Shown: in pieces, positions 34,741 to 43,629 of the stretch | How the letters are laid out: every line of letters starts with the position of its first letter | How positions within the stretch are numbered: position 1 is the stretch's first letter | Assembly: GCA_019117485.1 (NCBI GenBank) | Contig: DWZQ01000037.1 | Coordinates: 1-64,000 of the forward strand | Direction of reading: 5' to 3' | DNA: 64,000 nt | Source of the DNA: Candidatus Agathobaculum intestinipullorum | GTDB lineage: Bacteria; Bacillota; Clostridia; Oscillospirales; Butyricicoccaceae | The notes under the pieces: generated by a model | Database searches by the model: none | What the model was told of the DNA's origin: nothing | What the model saw: only the letters and a program-made list of their open reading frames with translations | Translations under genes and position numbers: made by a program

Positions 34741-35609
34741 TGCTTCAAATCCTTTACGCTGTCATACAGCTTGACATAGCTTTCGTGGCGGCTTTCTGCA
34801 ATCTCACCCGCCGCTACCGCCGCCAGCACCGCACAGCCCTTTTCCTTCACATGGGCGCAGCCGGTAAACTGGCACTGCCCGATATAGGGTGCAAACTCGG
34901 GGAACGCATATTGCAGATCCTCCGCCAGCACCAGATCCATCTGCCCGGTGTCGAACGAGGAAAAGCCGGGCGTGTCCGCAATGTAACCGCCGCCATCGAC
35001 CGGATGCAGCTCAACGTGGCGCGTCGTGTGCTTGCCCCTGCCGATGCGGTCAGAGATCGCGCCGACCTCGGCGCCGAAGCGCGGGTCGATACGGTTGAGT
35101 ACGCTCGACTTGCCCACGCCCGAGTTGCCCGCAAACGCGGCCACCCGGCCGCGCAGGCGGGCTTTCAATTCGTCGATGCCTTCGCCGGTCAGCGCGCTCA
35201 CGCGCAGCACGTCGATCCCGCTTTTCTGATAGGCTTCAAACAGCGCGTCGCCCGGATTTTCGTCCGTCTTGTTGATGACAACCAACGCGCCGATGCCCTT
35301 GTGTACCGCAATCGCGGTCACCTTGTCGATCAGGAACGGATCGGTGACCGGCGGCGCGGCCGAAGCGACTGCGACCACCAGATCAAGGTTGGCCACCGCA
35401 GGCCGCACCAGACTGTTTTTGCGCGGCGCAATGTCGAGCAGATAGCCCGTGCCGTCCTCGGGCTGTATCTCCAGCGTGACGCGGTCACCCACGATGGGCT
35501 TGCCCACGGTTTTGCGGAAGCGCCCGCGCGCCTTGCACTCGATCAGGCCGTCGGCGGTGTCCACATAGTAGAACCCGCCGACGCCCTTGAGAATGATGCC
35601 TTCGGTCAA
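34710..35609 (-). CDS. rsgA: Ribosome small-subunit-dependent GTPase A
   Basis: A 299-residue circularly permuted GTPase for late 30S assembly. An N-terminal OB fold is followed by the G4 NKTDE, G1 GNSGVGKSS and G3 DTPGF motifs in permuted order, then the zinc knuckle CQFTGCAHVKEKGCAV. The start is a TTG at 35609 after GGAAGGGG. The track's ORF begins inside the kinase gene. It lies between prkC and thiN, as in Bacillus. Confidence 0.95.
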   Translation of the reverse strand: MTEGIILKGVGGFYYVDTADGLIECKARGRFRKTVGKPIVGDRVTLEIQPEDGTGYLLDIAPRKNSLVRPAVANLDLVVAVASAAPPVTDPFLIDKVTAIAVHKGIGALVVINKTDENPGDALFEAYQKSGIDVLRVSALTGEGIDELKARLRGRVAAFAGNSGVGKSSVLNRIDPRFGAEVGAISDRIGRGKHTTRHVELHPVDGGGYIADTPGFSSFDTGQMDLVLAEDLQYAFPEFAPYIGQCQFTGCAHVKEKGCAVLAAVAAGEIAESRHESYVKLYDSVKDLKQWEISKGGTR

Positions 35610-35625
35610 ACTTTCGCCCCTTCCG

Positions 35626-37665
35626 TTAGCTGAACGTGCAGGTCTGCGTGCTGGAAACACCGTCGACGCTGATCGTCACTTCATGCTGGCCGGGCGTACT
35701 GGTCAGCGGTACGCCAATACTGCCCTGACTGGTTTCATGCGTTGCGTCATACTGCACCACGCCATCCACCGATACGACAATATGCGCCATATCCGTGCTG
35801 TCCGGCAACGTCACCTGCACCGTAGTGGAACCGGTGGTCGGTTCAGCTGGTTCGTCCGTAGTGTCGCCGCTGTCCTCGCCGCCGCTGGGTTGCTGCTCAT
35901 CCGGGGTCTCCGGCACTGGCTCCTCCTCACTCTTGCCCTTGGAGATCTGGATATTGACCGCCGTGCCCTCACTAACCTCGGTGCCCTTGCTCACCGACTG
36001 CCAAACGACCGTGCCGACTGCCGCTGTGCTTTCCACGGGATCGACCGAGCCCAGCTTGAGGCCCCGGTCGGCCAGCGCCTGCTGCGCCGCATTTTGCGAC
36101 ATGCCATACAGGTCGGGTACGGAAGCCTTCTTCTCTTCCTTGCCCTTGCTGATATAGATGGTCAACATCGCGCCCTTTTCAAGTTCCTCGCCGGCAGCGG
36201 GGTCGGTGCGGGTGATCTTACCCTGCTCGACCTCGTCGCTGTATTCTTCTTCGGTCTTAAAGCTTACGCCATGCTCATCGAGCATGGTCTGCGCGTACTC
36301 GATCGTGCGGCCCTTGAAGTCAATGATCTTATAAGTGTCGCTGACGTTATCGCCGCCCGCCGACACCACAACCGTGATGATCGCGCCCTTGGTCACCTTG
36401 GTGCCGGTTGCGGGGTCCTGCTCGAGGATCTCACCAACCGGCCGGTCGGACTCCTGCCGCTCGGCGGCTTCCTGAATGGTAAACTGTCCGGTATACGTCT
36501 CATCGGCGAGCACGTCGTCGATCGTCTGCCCGACAAGCGGCGGCACCGTGAGCTTTTCCTCGCCCGTGCTGCCGGTCGACATCAGCAGGAACACAACCAC
36601 AAACGCGATCACCGCGACCACGGCTACCGCGATGCCTGCGGCAAGGCCGGGGCGCTCGGCCAGACGGTCGAAAAAGCCCTCCGGCTCGCGCACGGCGGTT
36701 GCAGTCTCACGCCGCTGGGCGACGTGCGCGGCATGCTCTTGCGCGGCCGTGCGGCGCGCCGCGCGCTGCACATCCCGGCCGATGACCTGCGTCTCGCCCG
36801 CCTCGTCGTCGGTATATGCATAGCCGAAGCGCTGCTGTTCGTTGTTCTTGAGTTGTTCAAGGTCGGCGTACAACGCCTCTGCCGAAGCATAGCGCCGCCC
36901 GATATTGGCGCACATGGCGTGCATCACGATCTCGTCCAGCCCCTTGGGGATGCCGGGCATTTGCTCGCTGGGCGTGAGCGGCACGGCGTTTAAGTGCTGC
37001 ATGACGACCTGCAAAGCGGTTTCGCCCTCAAAGGGCAGCTTGCCGGTCAGCATTTCGTACATGACAACGCCGAGCGAATAGATATCCGTGCGGTAGTCGA
37101 TTTTCGAGCCCTTGGCCTGCTCGGGCGAGATATAATGCACCGAGCCGATGGCCTCCTGCACCACGCGGGTCTCCTGCGTGGTGGCAAAGGACGCGATGCC
37201 GAAGTCGGTCAGCTTGGCGGTACCGTCGCGCAGGATGATGACGTTCTGCGGCTTGATATCCTGATGGATGATGCCGCGGGAGTGCGCATGCACCAGCGCG
37301 CGGCAGATCTGCTCCGCGAAGAACACAGCCTCCTGCCAGTTCAGGTGGCCTTTTCGCTGCAAATATTCCTTGAGGGTCACGCCCTCGATCAGCTCCATGA
37401 CGATATAGTCCGCGCCGTTTTCGCTGCCCACGTCGAACACTGACACGATGTTATGGTGGCTGAGCTTGGCGACCGCCTGCGACTCGATCGAAAACCGCTT
37501 GCGGATGTCGGGGTCTTTTGCATACTCCTCCTTGAGGATTTTAACGGCGACATAACGGTTGAGCACGACGTCGCGTGCGCGATAGACGACCGCCATGCCG
37601 CCTACGCCAACCACGTCGATGATCTCATACCGGCCTCCGAGCTGTTTGCCGATATATTTGTCCAT
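35626..37665 (-). CDS. prkC: Ser/Thr protein kinase with PASTA domains (PrkC/Stk1)
   Basis: A 679-residue membrane kinase that senses muropeptides or lipid II through extracellular PASTA repeats. The kinase domain (about 10-275) has GVGGMAVVYRA, VAVKIL for the ATP-binding Lys, LTDFG, and a catalytic loop reading HQDIKPQN. The usual HRD Arg is thus Gln. A transmembrane helix (about 340-362) is followed by three PASTA domains (about 375-580) and an acidic C-terminal domain. The companion phosphatase prpC lies directly upstream, 6 bases away. Confidence 0.94.
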   Translation of the reverse strand: MDKYIGKQLGGRYEIIDVVGVGGMAVVYRARDVVLNRYVAVKILKEEYAKDPDIRKRFSIESQAVAKLSHHNIVSVFDVGSENGADYIVMELIEGVTLKEYLQRKGHLNWQEAVFFAEQICRALVHAHSRGIIHQDIKPQNVIILRDGTAKLTDFGIASFATTQETRVVQEAIGSVHYISPEQAKGSKIDYRTDIYSLGVVMYEMLTGKLPFEGETALQVVMQHLNAVPLTPSEQMPGIPKGLDEIVMHAMCANIGRRYASAEALYADLEQLKNNEQQRFGYAYTDDEAGETQVIGRDVQRAARRTAAQEHAAHVAQRRETATAVREPEGFFDRLAERPGLAAGIAVAVVAVIAFVVVFLLMSTGSTGEEKLTVPPLVGQTIDDVLADETYTGQFTIQEAAERQESDRPVGEILEQDPATGTKVTKGAIITVVVSAGGDNVSDTYKIIDFKGRTIEYAQTMLDEHGVSFKTEEEYSDEVEQGKITRTDPAAGEELEKGAMLTIYISKGKEEKKASVPDLYGMSQNAAQQALADRGLKLGSVDPVESTAAVGTVVWQSVSKGTEVSEGTAVNIQISKGKSEEEPVPETPDEQQPSGGEDSGDTTDEPAEPTTGSTTVQVTLPDSTDMAHIVVSVDGVVQYDATHETSQGSIGVPLTSTPGQHEVTISVDGVSSTQTCTFS

Positions 37666-37671
37666 AGGGGG

Positions 37672-38424
37672 TTACGCCTCCTCTTCCGCGCCGCGGGTGA
37701 ACAGCGCAACCGTGATATTATCGCGGCCGCCGCCCTCCAGTGCGAGGGTAAGCAGCGCATCGCCCGCCAGCGCGAGCGTTTTGGCATATTTGAGTGTTTC
37801 TGCGATTTTGTCATCCTCGACCATGCCGGTCAGGCCGTCGGTACACAGCAGCAGCGTTTCGCCATGCTTGAGACGGACCTCAAACAGATCGCCCTCGACA
37901 TCCGGCTCCACGCCGACCGCGCGGGTGATCAGGTTTTTCTGCGGATGGGTGCGGGCGTCGGCTTCGGTGATGCGGCCCTGCCGGCGCATCTCCTCAACGT
38001 AGGAATGATCCTCGGTCAACTGGTGCAGGCGCGTGCCGTCGAATAAGTAGGCGCGGCTGTCCCCAACGTTCAGGATGGTTGCCTGTTCCCCCTGTACGAG
38101 CGCCGCAACCAGCGTCGTGCCCATGCCGCGGAACTCCGGCTGCCGCCCGGCAAGCGAAAACACCGTATCGTTTGCCTGCACCAGCGCATGGGTCAGCAGC
38201 GTCTGGCGCTTGCCCGCGTCCAGTTCGCGGTCGAGCGCACTTTGGACGGTTTCCGCGAAGGCCTTGGCCGCAAAGCGGCTGGCCACATTACCCGCGTTCG
38301 CACCGCCCATGCCGTCGCACACGACAAGCAGCGCGGTCTGGTTTTCCTCCCGCGCTTCGATTTGATAAATATCCTGATTGGTCGGGCGCACACGTCCCCT
38401 GTCCGTCAAGCCAAACCATTCCAT
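37672..38424 (-). CDS. prpC: PP2C-type Ser/Thr phosphatase (PrpC/Stp)
   Basis: A 250-residue metal-dependent phosphatase that reverses PrkC phosphorylation. PP2C metal-site motifs are seen: TDRGRVRPTNQD, VCDGMGGANAG, LNVGDSRAYLF, LCTDGLTGMV and GGRDNITV. It is followed by prkC after 6 bases, so kinase and phosphatase are co-expressed. Confidence 0.95.
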   Translation of the reverse strand: MEWFGLTDRGRVRPTNQDIYQIEAREENQTALLVVCDGMGGANAGNVASRFAAKAFAETVQSALDRELDAGKRQTLLTHALVQANDTVFSLAGRQPEFRGMGTTLVAALVQGEQATILNVGDSRAYLFDGTRLHQLTEDHSYVEEMRRQGRITEADARTHPQKNLITRAVGVEPDVEGDLFEVRLKHGETLLLCTDGLTGMVEDDKIAETLKYAKTLALAGDALLTLALEGGGRDNITVALFTRGAEEEA

Positions 38425-38483
38425 GCGAACACCTCCCGTGTCTGATCAAGGTGATATCTCCCATTCGGGATGCCGGTTTTGTA

Positions 38484-39527
38484 TTACGACCGGCCTGTTT
38501 GCTGTTTTTGCAGTTCCCGGCGGCGCAGCTGGCCGCAGGCGGCGTCAATATCCGGGCCGAGCCGGCGGCGCACGGTCGCGGTCACGCCGCGCTTCTCGAG
38601 CGCCTGCTGGAAGCGGCGCACGGCCTCGGGCCGCGACGGGGAAAGCGGGCTTTCCGCCACTTCGTTGAGCGGGATGAGATTGACGTGCGCGGGCCGTCCA
38701 CGCAGGAGCGCGGCCAGCTTTTCGGCCTGCCACGGGCGGTCGGTCTTGTCCCGCGCCATCATGTACTCATAGGAAATGCGCCGCCCGGTGGTATCGAAGT
38801 AATACCGGCACGCGCGCATCAGCCGCGCAACCGGATACGCGTCATTGACCGGCATAATGGACGAGCGTATCTCGTCGTCCGGCGCGTGCAGGGACACCGA
38901 TAACGTGATCTGTAATTTTTCCCCTGCTAACTTCTCTATTTTATCAGCAATTCCGCTCGTTGACAAGGAAATATGCCGCTGGCCGATGTTCACGCCCTCC
39001 GGGCAGCTGACCAGATGCAGAAATCTCAGCACGTTGTCGTAATTGTCCAGCGGCTCGCCCGTGCCCATGAGCACGATGTTCGAAACCGTCTCCCCGCTGT
39101 CCTTCTGCATGAACAGCACTTCGTCGAGGATTTCGCCCGCAGACAGATGGCGCTTCAGGCCGTTCAAACCCGAGGCGCAGAACTTGCACCCCATCCGGCA
39201 GCCCACCTGCGTGGACACACAGACCGACACGCCGTGCTCATAGTGCATCAGCACGGACTCGACGCAGTCGCCGTCCCGCAGCCGCCACAGGTACTTGACC
39301 GTGCCGTCGACTTGGCTCACCTGCTTGCGCGCCACCTGCGGCACGGTCAACGTAAACCGCTCCGCGAGCCTTGCGCGCAGGTCTTTGGACAGGTTGGACA
39401 TCTCTTCAAAGGACTCTACCGGCTGGTGGAGCCATTTGAAGATCTGTCCCGCGCGGAAAGGCTTTTCACCCATCTGGACAAGTTGAGCTTTCAGTTCTTC
39501 GATTGTCAGGGATTTGATCTCTGTCAT
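38484..39527 (-). CDS. rlmN: 23S rRNA (adenine2503-C2)-methyltransferase RlmN
   Basis: A 347-residue radical-SAM enzyme methylating A2503 of 23S rRNA and A37 of some tRNAs. The [4Fe-4S] motif is CRMGCKFCAS (about residue 108). The segment VLMGTGEPLDNYDNVLRFL is also typical. It overlaps rsmB by 4 bases at its start. A 59-base gap separates it from prpC. Confidence 0.95.
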   Translation of the reverse strand: MTEIKSLTIEELKAQLVQMGEKPFRAGQIFKWLHQPVESFEEMSNLSKDLRARLAERFTLTVPQVARKQVSQVDGTVKYLWRLRDGDCVESVLMHYEHGVSVCVSTQVGCRMGCKFCASGLNGLKRHLSAGEILDEVLFMQKDSGETVSNIVLMGTGEPLDNYDNVLRFLHLVSCPEGVNIGQRHISLSTSGIADKIEKLAGEKLQITLSVSLHAPDDEIRSSIMPVNDAYPVARLMRACRYYFDTTGRRISYEYMMARDKTDRPWQAEKLAALLRGRPAHVNLIPLNEVAESPLSPSRPEAVRRFQQALEKRGVTATVRRRLGPDIDAACGQLRRRELQKQQTGRS

Positions 39528-40876
39528 GCGTTCTTCTTCCTCAATTTGGCAATAAAAAAGCCGTCGGTCTGATGTACGGGCGGCAGGAGCGTCACCATGC
39601 CGTCCTCCCGCTTACCGCAGACCGGGTGCTCCCACGGCACGGCTGCAAACGACGGGTTTGCGGCAAGGAACGCGCGCACCACGTCCTCATTTTCACGCTG
39701 CAAGATCGTACAGGTCGAATAGACCAGCGTGCCGCCGGGTTTGACATACTGCGCGCAGTTTTGCAGGATTTTGGCCTGCAATGCGGGCAGGTTTTCCAGT
39801 TCGGCGGGGTCTTTGTAGCGGATCTCGGGCTTTTTGCGGATGATGCCCAGCCCGGAGCACGGCACGTCGCACAACACAACGTCCGCCGTGCCGACCCACT
39901 CATCCCGCGGTGCGGATGCATCCTGCAAGGCCGTTCGGATGTTCGCAAGCCCCAGCCGTGCCGCGCCCTCGCGGATGCGGGCCAGCTTATGCTCATAAAT
40001 GTCGCAGGCGGTCACGCTGCCGCGCCCCTGCATCCGTCCGGCCATGGCAAAGCTCTTGCCGCCCGGCGCGGCACAGCAGTCGAGCACGGTGTCGCCCGGT
40101 TTGGGGTCGGCCACCGCCGCCGCAAGTGCGCTCGCCGCATCCTGTACGGTGATCTCGCCCGCCTGAAAGGCAGCGGTGGCCGCCACGTCGCCGCCCGCAC
40201 ACAGCAGGATGTCCTCGAACGACGGGTGCGCCTGCACGGTCAATCCCGCGCTTTCCAGCGCGGCACGCGCGGCTTCCGGTGTGGTTTTCATCAGGTTCAC
40301 GCGCACGGACACCGGCGTGTCCGCATTATCCGCCGCGCACAACGCACCGGCGAGCTTTTGCCCGAACTGCGTCGACCACAGCCGTACCAGCCATTCGGGA
40401 TGGCTGTACCGCAGCGCGTAATAGCTTTCCTTGTCCGGACAGTCGAGCACGGGCAGGCTGCCGCTCTGCACAGCGTCAGCCGCGTGCCGCAGCACGGCGT
40501 TCGCGAACGACACTGCGCGGTTGTCTACGCGGCCAAACCGCCGCACGAGCGCAACCGTCTCGTCGACCGCCGCGTGCGCGGGCACTTTATCCATCAAAAT
40601 CAGCTGATACAGCCCCATGCGCAGGCAGGTGCGCACGCGCGGCGCGATCTTTTTGAGCCGCACGCTGGAAAAGTGCCGCAGGTACCAGTCGAGCAGCAAC
40701 TCGTTCTGTACTGTGCCGTACACCAGCCGGGACGCAAGCGCCGCGTCGCGACCGGACAGGGATGCCGCCGCCAATTGCTGATGCAGCGCGCCGTCCGACC
40801 AGGCGCCGTCCTCCTGCATGGCGAACAGCGCCAAGGCCGCGGCTTCGCGCGCCGTGCGCGGGCGTTTGTCAGTCAT
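39524..40876 (-). CDS. rsmB: 16S rRNA (cytosine967-C5)-methyltransferase RsmB
   Basis: A 450-residue SAM-dependent RNA methyltransferase. The N-terminal NusB-like domain (about 1-150) is followed by the SUN-type catalytic domain with VLDCCAAPGGKSFAMAG for SAM, VLCDVPCSGLGIIRKKPE (catalytic Cys), and VYSTCTI (second Cys). It overlaps the zinc peptidase gene by 8 bases and rlmN by 4. Confidence 0.95.
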   Translation of the reverse strand: MTDKRPRTAREAAALALFAMQEDGAWSDGALHQQLAAASLSGRDAALASRLVYGTVQNELLLDWYLRHFSSVRLKKIAPRVRTCLRMGLYQLILMDKVPAHAAVDETVALVRRFGRVDNRAVSFANAVLRHAADAVQSGSLPVLDCPDKESYYALRYSHPEWLVRLWSTQFGQKLAGALCAADNADTPVSVRVNLMKTTPEAARAALESAGLTVQAHPSFEDILLCAGGDVAATAAFQAGEITVQDAASALAAAVADPKPGDTVLDCCAAPGGKSFAMAGRMQGRGSVTACDIYEHKLARIREGAARLGLANIRTALQDASAPRDEWVGTADVVLCDVPCSGLGIIRKKPEIRYKDPAELENLPALQAKILQNCAQYVKPGGTLVYSTCTILQRENEDVVRAFLAANPSFAAVPWEHPVCGKREDGMVTLLPPVHQTDGFFIAKLRKKNA

Positions 40877-41573
40877 TGTTTCTCCGTCCTCCGAAAATCA
40901 GCAGCAGGCGCAACAACTGCGCGAGCGATACCGCAAGCGCGGCAACGTAGGTCATCGCGGCGGCGGTCAGCGTCTTTTTCGCCATCGGATATTCGTCCTC
41001 GTAAAGCAGATTGCGCTCCCGAATGGCGGCGAGCGCGCGGCGCGACGCGTCCAACTCGACCGGCAGGGTCACAAGCTGGAACAGGGTCGACAGCGCAAAC
41101 GCGAGGATGCCGACATAGATAAACGACTCAGAATTGAACACAATGCCCAGCAGGATGAGCGGGAACGCCGCCATCGAGCCGAACTGCGTCAGCGGGATGA
41201 TGGCCGAGCGCAGCCGGATCGGGAAATAACCGACCGCGTGCTGCACAGCGTGCCCTGCCTCGTGCGCGGCCACGCCGACCGACGCAACCGAAGTCGAGTC
41301 ATACACGGAATCCGACAGACGGATGACGTTGGTGCGCGGGTCAAAATGGTCGGTCAGGCGGCCGGACACGCGCTCGATGCGCACGCCGTTTACCCCGTTC
41401 GCCCGCAGCACCGTCTCAGCGGCCTGCGCGCCGCTCATACCGCGGCGGTTGAGCACGCGCGAATACTGGTTAAAGGTACTCTTGACCTTGGCCTGTGCCC
41501 AAAACGCCAGAATGATGCACGGCACAACCAGCACGATATAATACATATCGAAGCCGTAATAACCAAAAAACAT
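40869..41573 (-). CDS. YugP-type zinc metallopeptidase
   Basis: A 234-residue membrane peptidase of the Zn_peptidase_2 family. An N-terminal helix (GFDMYYIVLVVPCIILAFWAQ) precedes the zinc site HEAGHAVQH (about residue 137), with further hydrophobic helices after it. The physiological substrate is unknown. Relatives lie in this fmt-rsmB neighbourhood in many Clostridia but not in Bacillus subtilis, where yugP is elsewhere. It sits 3 bases from fmt. Confidence 0.9.
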   Translation of the reverse strand: MFFGYYGFDMYYIVLVVPCIILAFWAQAKVKSTFNQYSRVLNRRGMSGAQAAETVLRANGVNGVRIERVSGRLTDHFDPRTNVIRLSDSVYDSTSVASVGVAAHEAGHAVQHAVGYFPIRLRSAIIPLTQFGSMAAFPLILLGIVFNSESFIYVGILAFALSTLFQLVTLPVELDASRRALAAIRERNLLYEDEYPMAKKTLTAAAMTYVAALAVSLAQLLRLLLIFGGRRNND

Positions 41574-41576
41574 AGT

Positions 41577-42509
41577 TTACTCCTTTGTTTCGCCCAAAAT
41601 CGTTCCTTTGGGGACTGCATGGCCGCACAGGAAGTCGGCGCACTTCATGCGCTTGCCTCCGACGAGCTGGATTTCCTCCAGCATGAGCGCGCCCTCGCCG
41701 CACGCGACCACAAGGCCGCGCTTCGCGTCGCCTTCCAGCACTTCGCCGGGCTTGCCCGCGCCGCTTACCGGCTGCGCCGCGTAAACTTTCAGCCGCGCGC
41801 CGTCCAGCGTCGTCAGCGCAACCGGCCACGGGTTGAGCCCGCGGATCAGGCAGTCGATCTCGTGTGCAGACTTTGACCAGTCGATCACCGCCATCTGCTT
41901 ATCCAACATATGCGCGTAGCAGCTTTGGCTGTCGTCCTGCGGGGTCGGGGTGATGGCATCGAGCTTGTCGAGCGTTTCCACCAGTAGTTCCGCACCCGCC
42001 TGCGCGAGACGGTCGAACAGCTCGCCCGCGGTCTCGCGTGCGCCGACTTCTGTTTCGTATGTCAGCAGCATATCGCCCGTGTCCAGCCCCTCGGCCATCT
42101 GCATGGTCGTCACGCCCGCCTTTTGGTCACCCGCGATCACCGACCACTGGATGGGCGCGGCGCCGCGCCAGCGCGGCAGCAGCGAACCGTGTACGTTGAT
42201 GCACCCGCGCGGCGGGATATCCAGCACGGCCTTTGGCAACAGCTTGCCGTAGGCCACGACGATGATGACCTCTGGCTCCAGCGCGCGCAATTGCGCCTGT
42301 GCGTCCGCACCCTTGAAGGACAGCGGCTGATACACCGGGATATGATGCTCCTGCGCCAGCACCTTGACCGGCGGCGGCGTCAGCACCTGCTTGCGGCCCT
42401 GCGGCTTGTCGGGCTGGGTATACACCGCGCACACCTCGTGCCCCGCGTCAAGGAGCGCCTGCAAGCTCGGCACGGCGAAGTCCGGCGTGCCCATAAAGAC
42501 AATCCTCAT
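41577..42509 (-). CDS. fmt: Methionyl-tRNA formyltransferase
   Basis: A 310-residue enzyme making formyl-Met-tRNA for translation start. The N-terminal formyltransferase domain has VFMGTPDFAVPSL, PPVKVL, and the catalytic Asn/His region around CINVHGSLLPRWRGAAPIQW. The C-terminal Fmt domain begins near residue 205. It overlaps def by 4 bases (ATGA), so formylation and deformylation are encoded together. Confidence 0.96.
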   Translation of the reverse strand: MRIVFMGTPDFAVPSLQALLDAGHEVCAVYTQPDKPQGRKQVLTPPPVKVLAQEHHIPVYQPLSFKGADAQAQLRALEPEVIIVVAYGKLLPKAVLDIPPRGCINVHGSLLPRWRGAAPIQWSVIAGDQKAGVTTMQMAEGLDTGDMLLTYETEVGARETAGELFDRLAQAGAELLVETLDKLDAITPTPQDDSQSCYAHMLDKQMAVIDWSKSAHEIDCLIRGLNPWPVALTTLDGARLKVYAAQPVSGAGKPGEVLEGDAKRGLVVACGEGALMLEEIQLVGGKRMKCADFLCGHAVPKGTILGETKE

Positions 42510-43006
42510 TCCGCGCCGTCCTCATCGCCCTGTTCCAAATCCTCCGGGTCGACATACTCCTCGACCTTTTCGGTGAACAGATGGCCGTCGAGGTGCTCGG
42601 TCTCATGGCAGAAGCACTGCGCGACAATGCCCTCGCCCTCACGCTCGAACCAGTTGCCGTCGCGGTCCTGTGCGCGGATTTTCGCCCACGTCGGACGGGT
42701 AACATAGCCGTACACGCCCGGCACCGACAGGCACCCCTCAACGACGCGCTGCTCGCCGCGGGTTTCGATCACCTCGGGGTTGACGAGCTCGACCATCTCC
42801 TCCGGCTCGGTGTTGACGTCCAGCAGCACGACCACACGGCGCAGCACGCCCACCTGCGGCGCGGCAAGGCCGACGCCGCCCGAATCCTCGAGCGTGTCGC
42901 GCATGTCGTCGATCAACGTGTGCAGACGTGCGTCGAACTTCTCCACCTTGCGGCTGTGCTTCAAGAGCTGCTCATCGCCCTCTGTCAGAATTTTACGAAG
43001 TGCCAT
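42506..43006 (-). CDS. def: Peptide deformylase
   Basis: A 166-residue iron/zinc hydrolase removing the formyl group from nascent proteins. The three motifs are GVGLAAPQVG, EGCLSVPG and the metal site CHETEHLDGHLF (HExxH form HETEH). Length and motifs are complete. It overlaps fmt by 4 bases and follows a GNAT gene. Confidence 0.96.
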   Translation of the reverse strand: MALRKILTEGDEQLLKHSRKVEKFDARLHTLIDDMRDTLEDSGGVGLAAPQVGVLRRVVVLLDVNTEPEEMVELVNPEVIETRGEQRVVEGCLSVPGVYGYVTRPTWAKIRAQDRDGNWFEREGEGIVAQCFCHETEHLDGHLFTEKVEEYVDPEDLEQGDEDGAE

Positions 43007-43012
43007 ATCAGT

Positions 43013-43615
43013 TCAGTCCTCCATTTTCAGCATTGCCGTATACCGGCGCAAACATTCCTGTATTTTTTCTTCTTCCAGTGCCGGAAACGGCACAACCGGC
43101 TGCGCCGGTGCGTCGCCGCCAAGGCGCTTTTCAAACCAGCCGACATCATGCCAGCGCCCGAACTTCCAGCCCGAGCCGTGCCACACGCCCGTAAGCGTAA
43201 AACCCAGCTTTTCGTGCAGGCGGCGGCTGCCTTCGTTCGGCAGCGTCACGCAACCGTACAGAATACGGAGATGCTGCATCTCCAGCAGATCGGTCAGGCA
43301 TCCATAGAGCGCTGTGCCTACGCCGCGCCCTTGCGCCGCGGGCGCTAAGTAAATCGACAGCTCCGCCGCCCAGTCGTAGGCCGCGCGCTCCCGGATGCGG
43401 TGCGCATAAGCGTAGCCGACCGGTGCGCCGTCCCGCTCACACACGAGATACGGGAAATCCGTCAGCGTCCCCGTGATGCGCGCGGCGAACTCTGCCGCCG
43501 TCGGCACATCGTATTCAAACGTGACGACGGTATCCGTAATAAACGGTTTATAGATGTCCAGCAGCGCGGCGTCGTCACCCGCTTCCGCCCGCCGGATCGA
43601 AATTTGTCCTTCCAT
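43013..43615 (-). CDS. GNAT acetyltransferase, phosphinothricin-acetyltransferase-like
   Basis: A 200-residue acetyltransferase. The start ISIRRAEAGDDAALLDIYKPF and TVVTFEYD fit the PAT/YncA-like subgroup, with acetyl-CoA loop AAQGRGVGTAL and NEGSRRLHEKLGF. Such enzymes acetylate amino acids or xenobiotics; the substrate here is unknown. It is inserted between priA and def, which are adjacent in Bacillus. Confidence 0.88.
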   Translation of the reverse strand: MEGQISIRRAEAGDDAALLDIYKPFITDTVVTFEYDVPTAAEFAARITGTLTDFPYLVCERDGAPVGYAYAHRIRERAAYDWAAELSIYLAPAAQGRGVGTALYGCLTDLLEMQHLRILYGCVTLPNEGSRRLHEKLGFTLTGVWHGSGWKFGRWHDVGWFEKRLGGDAPAQPVVPFPALEEEKIQECLRRYTAMLKMED

Positions 43616-43629
43616 ACATCTCCCACGCC

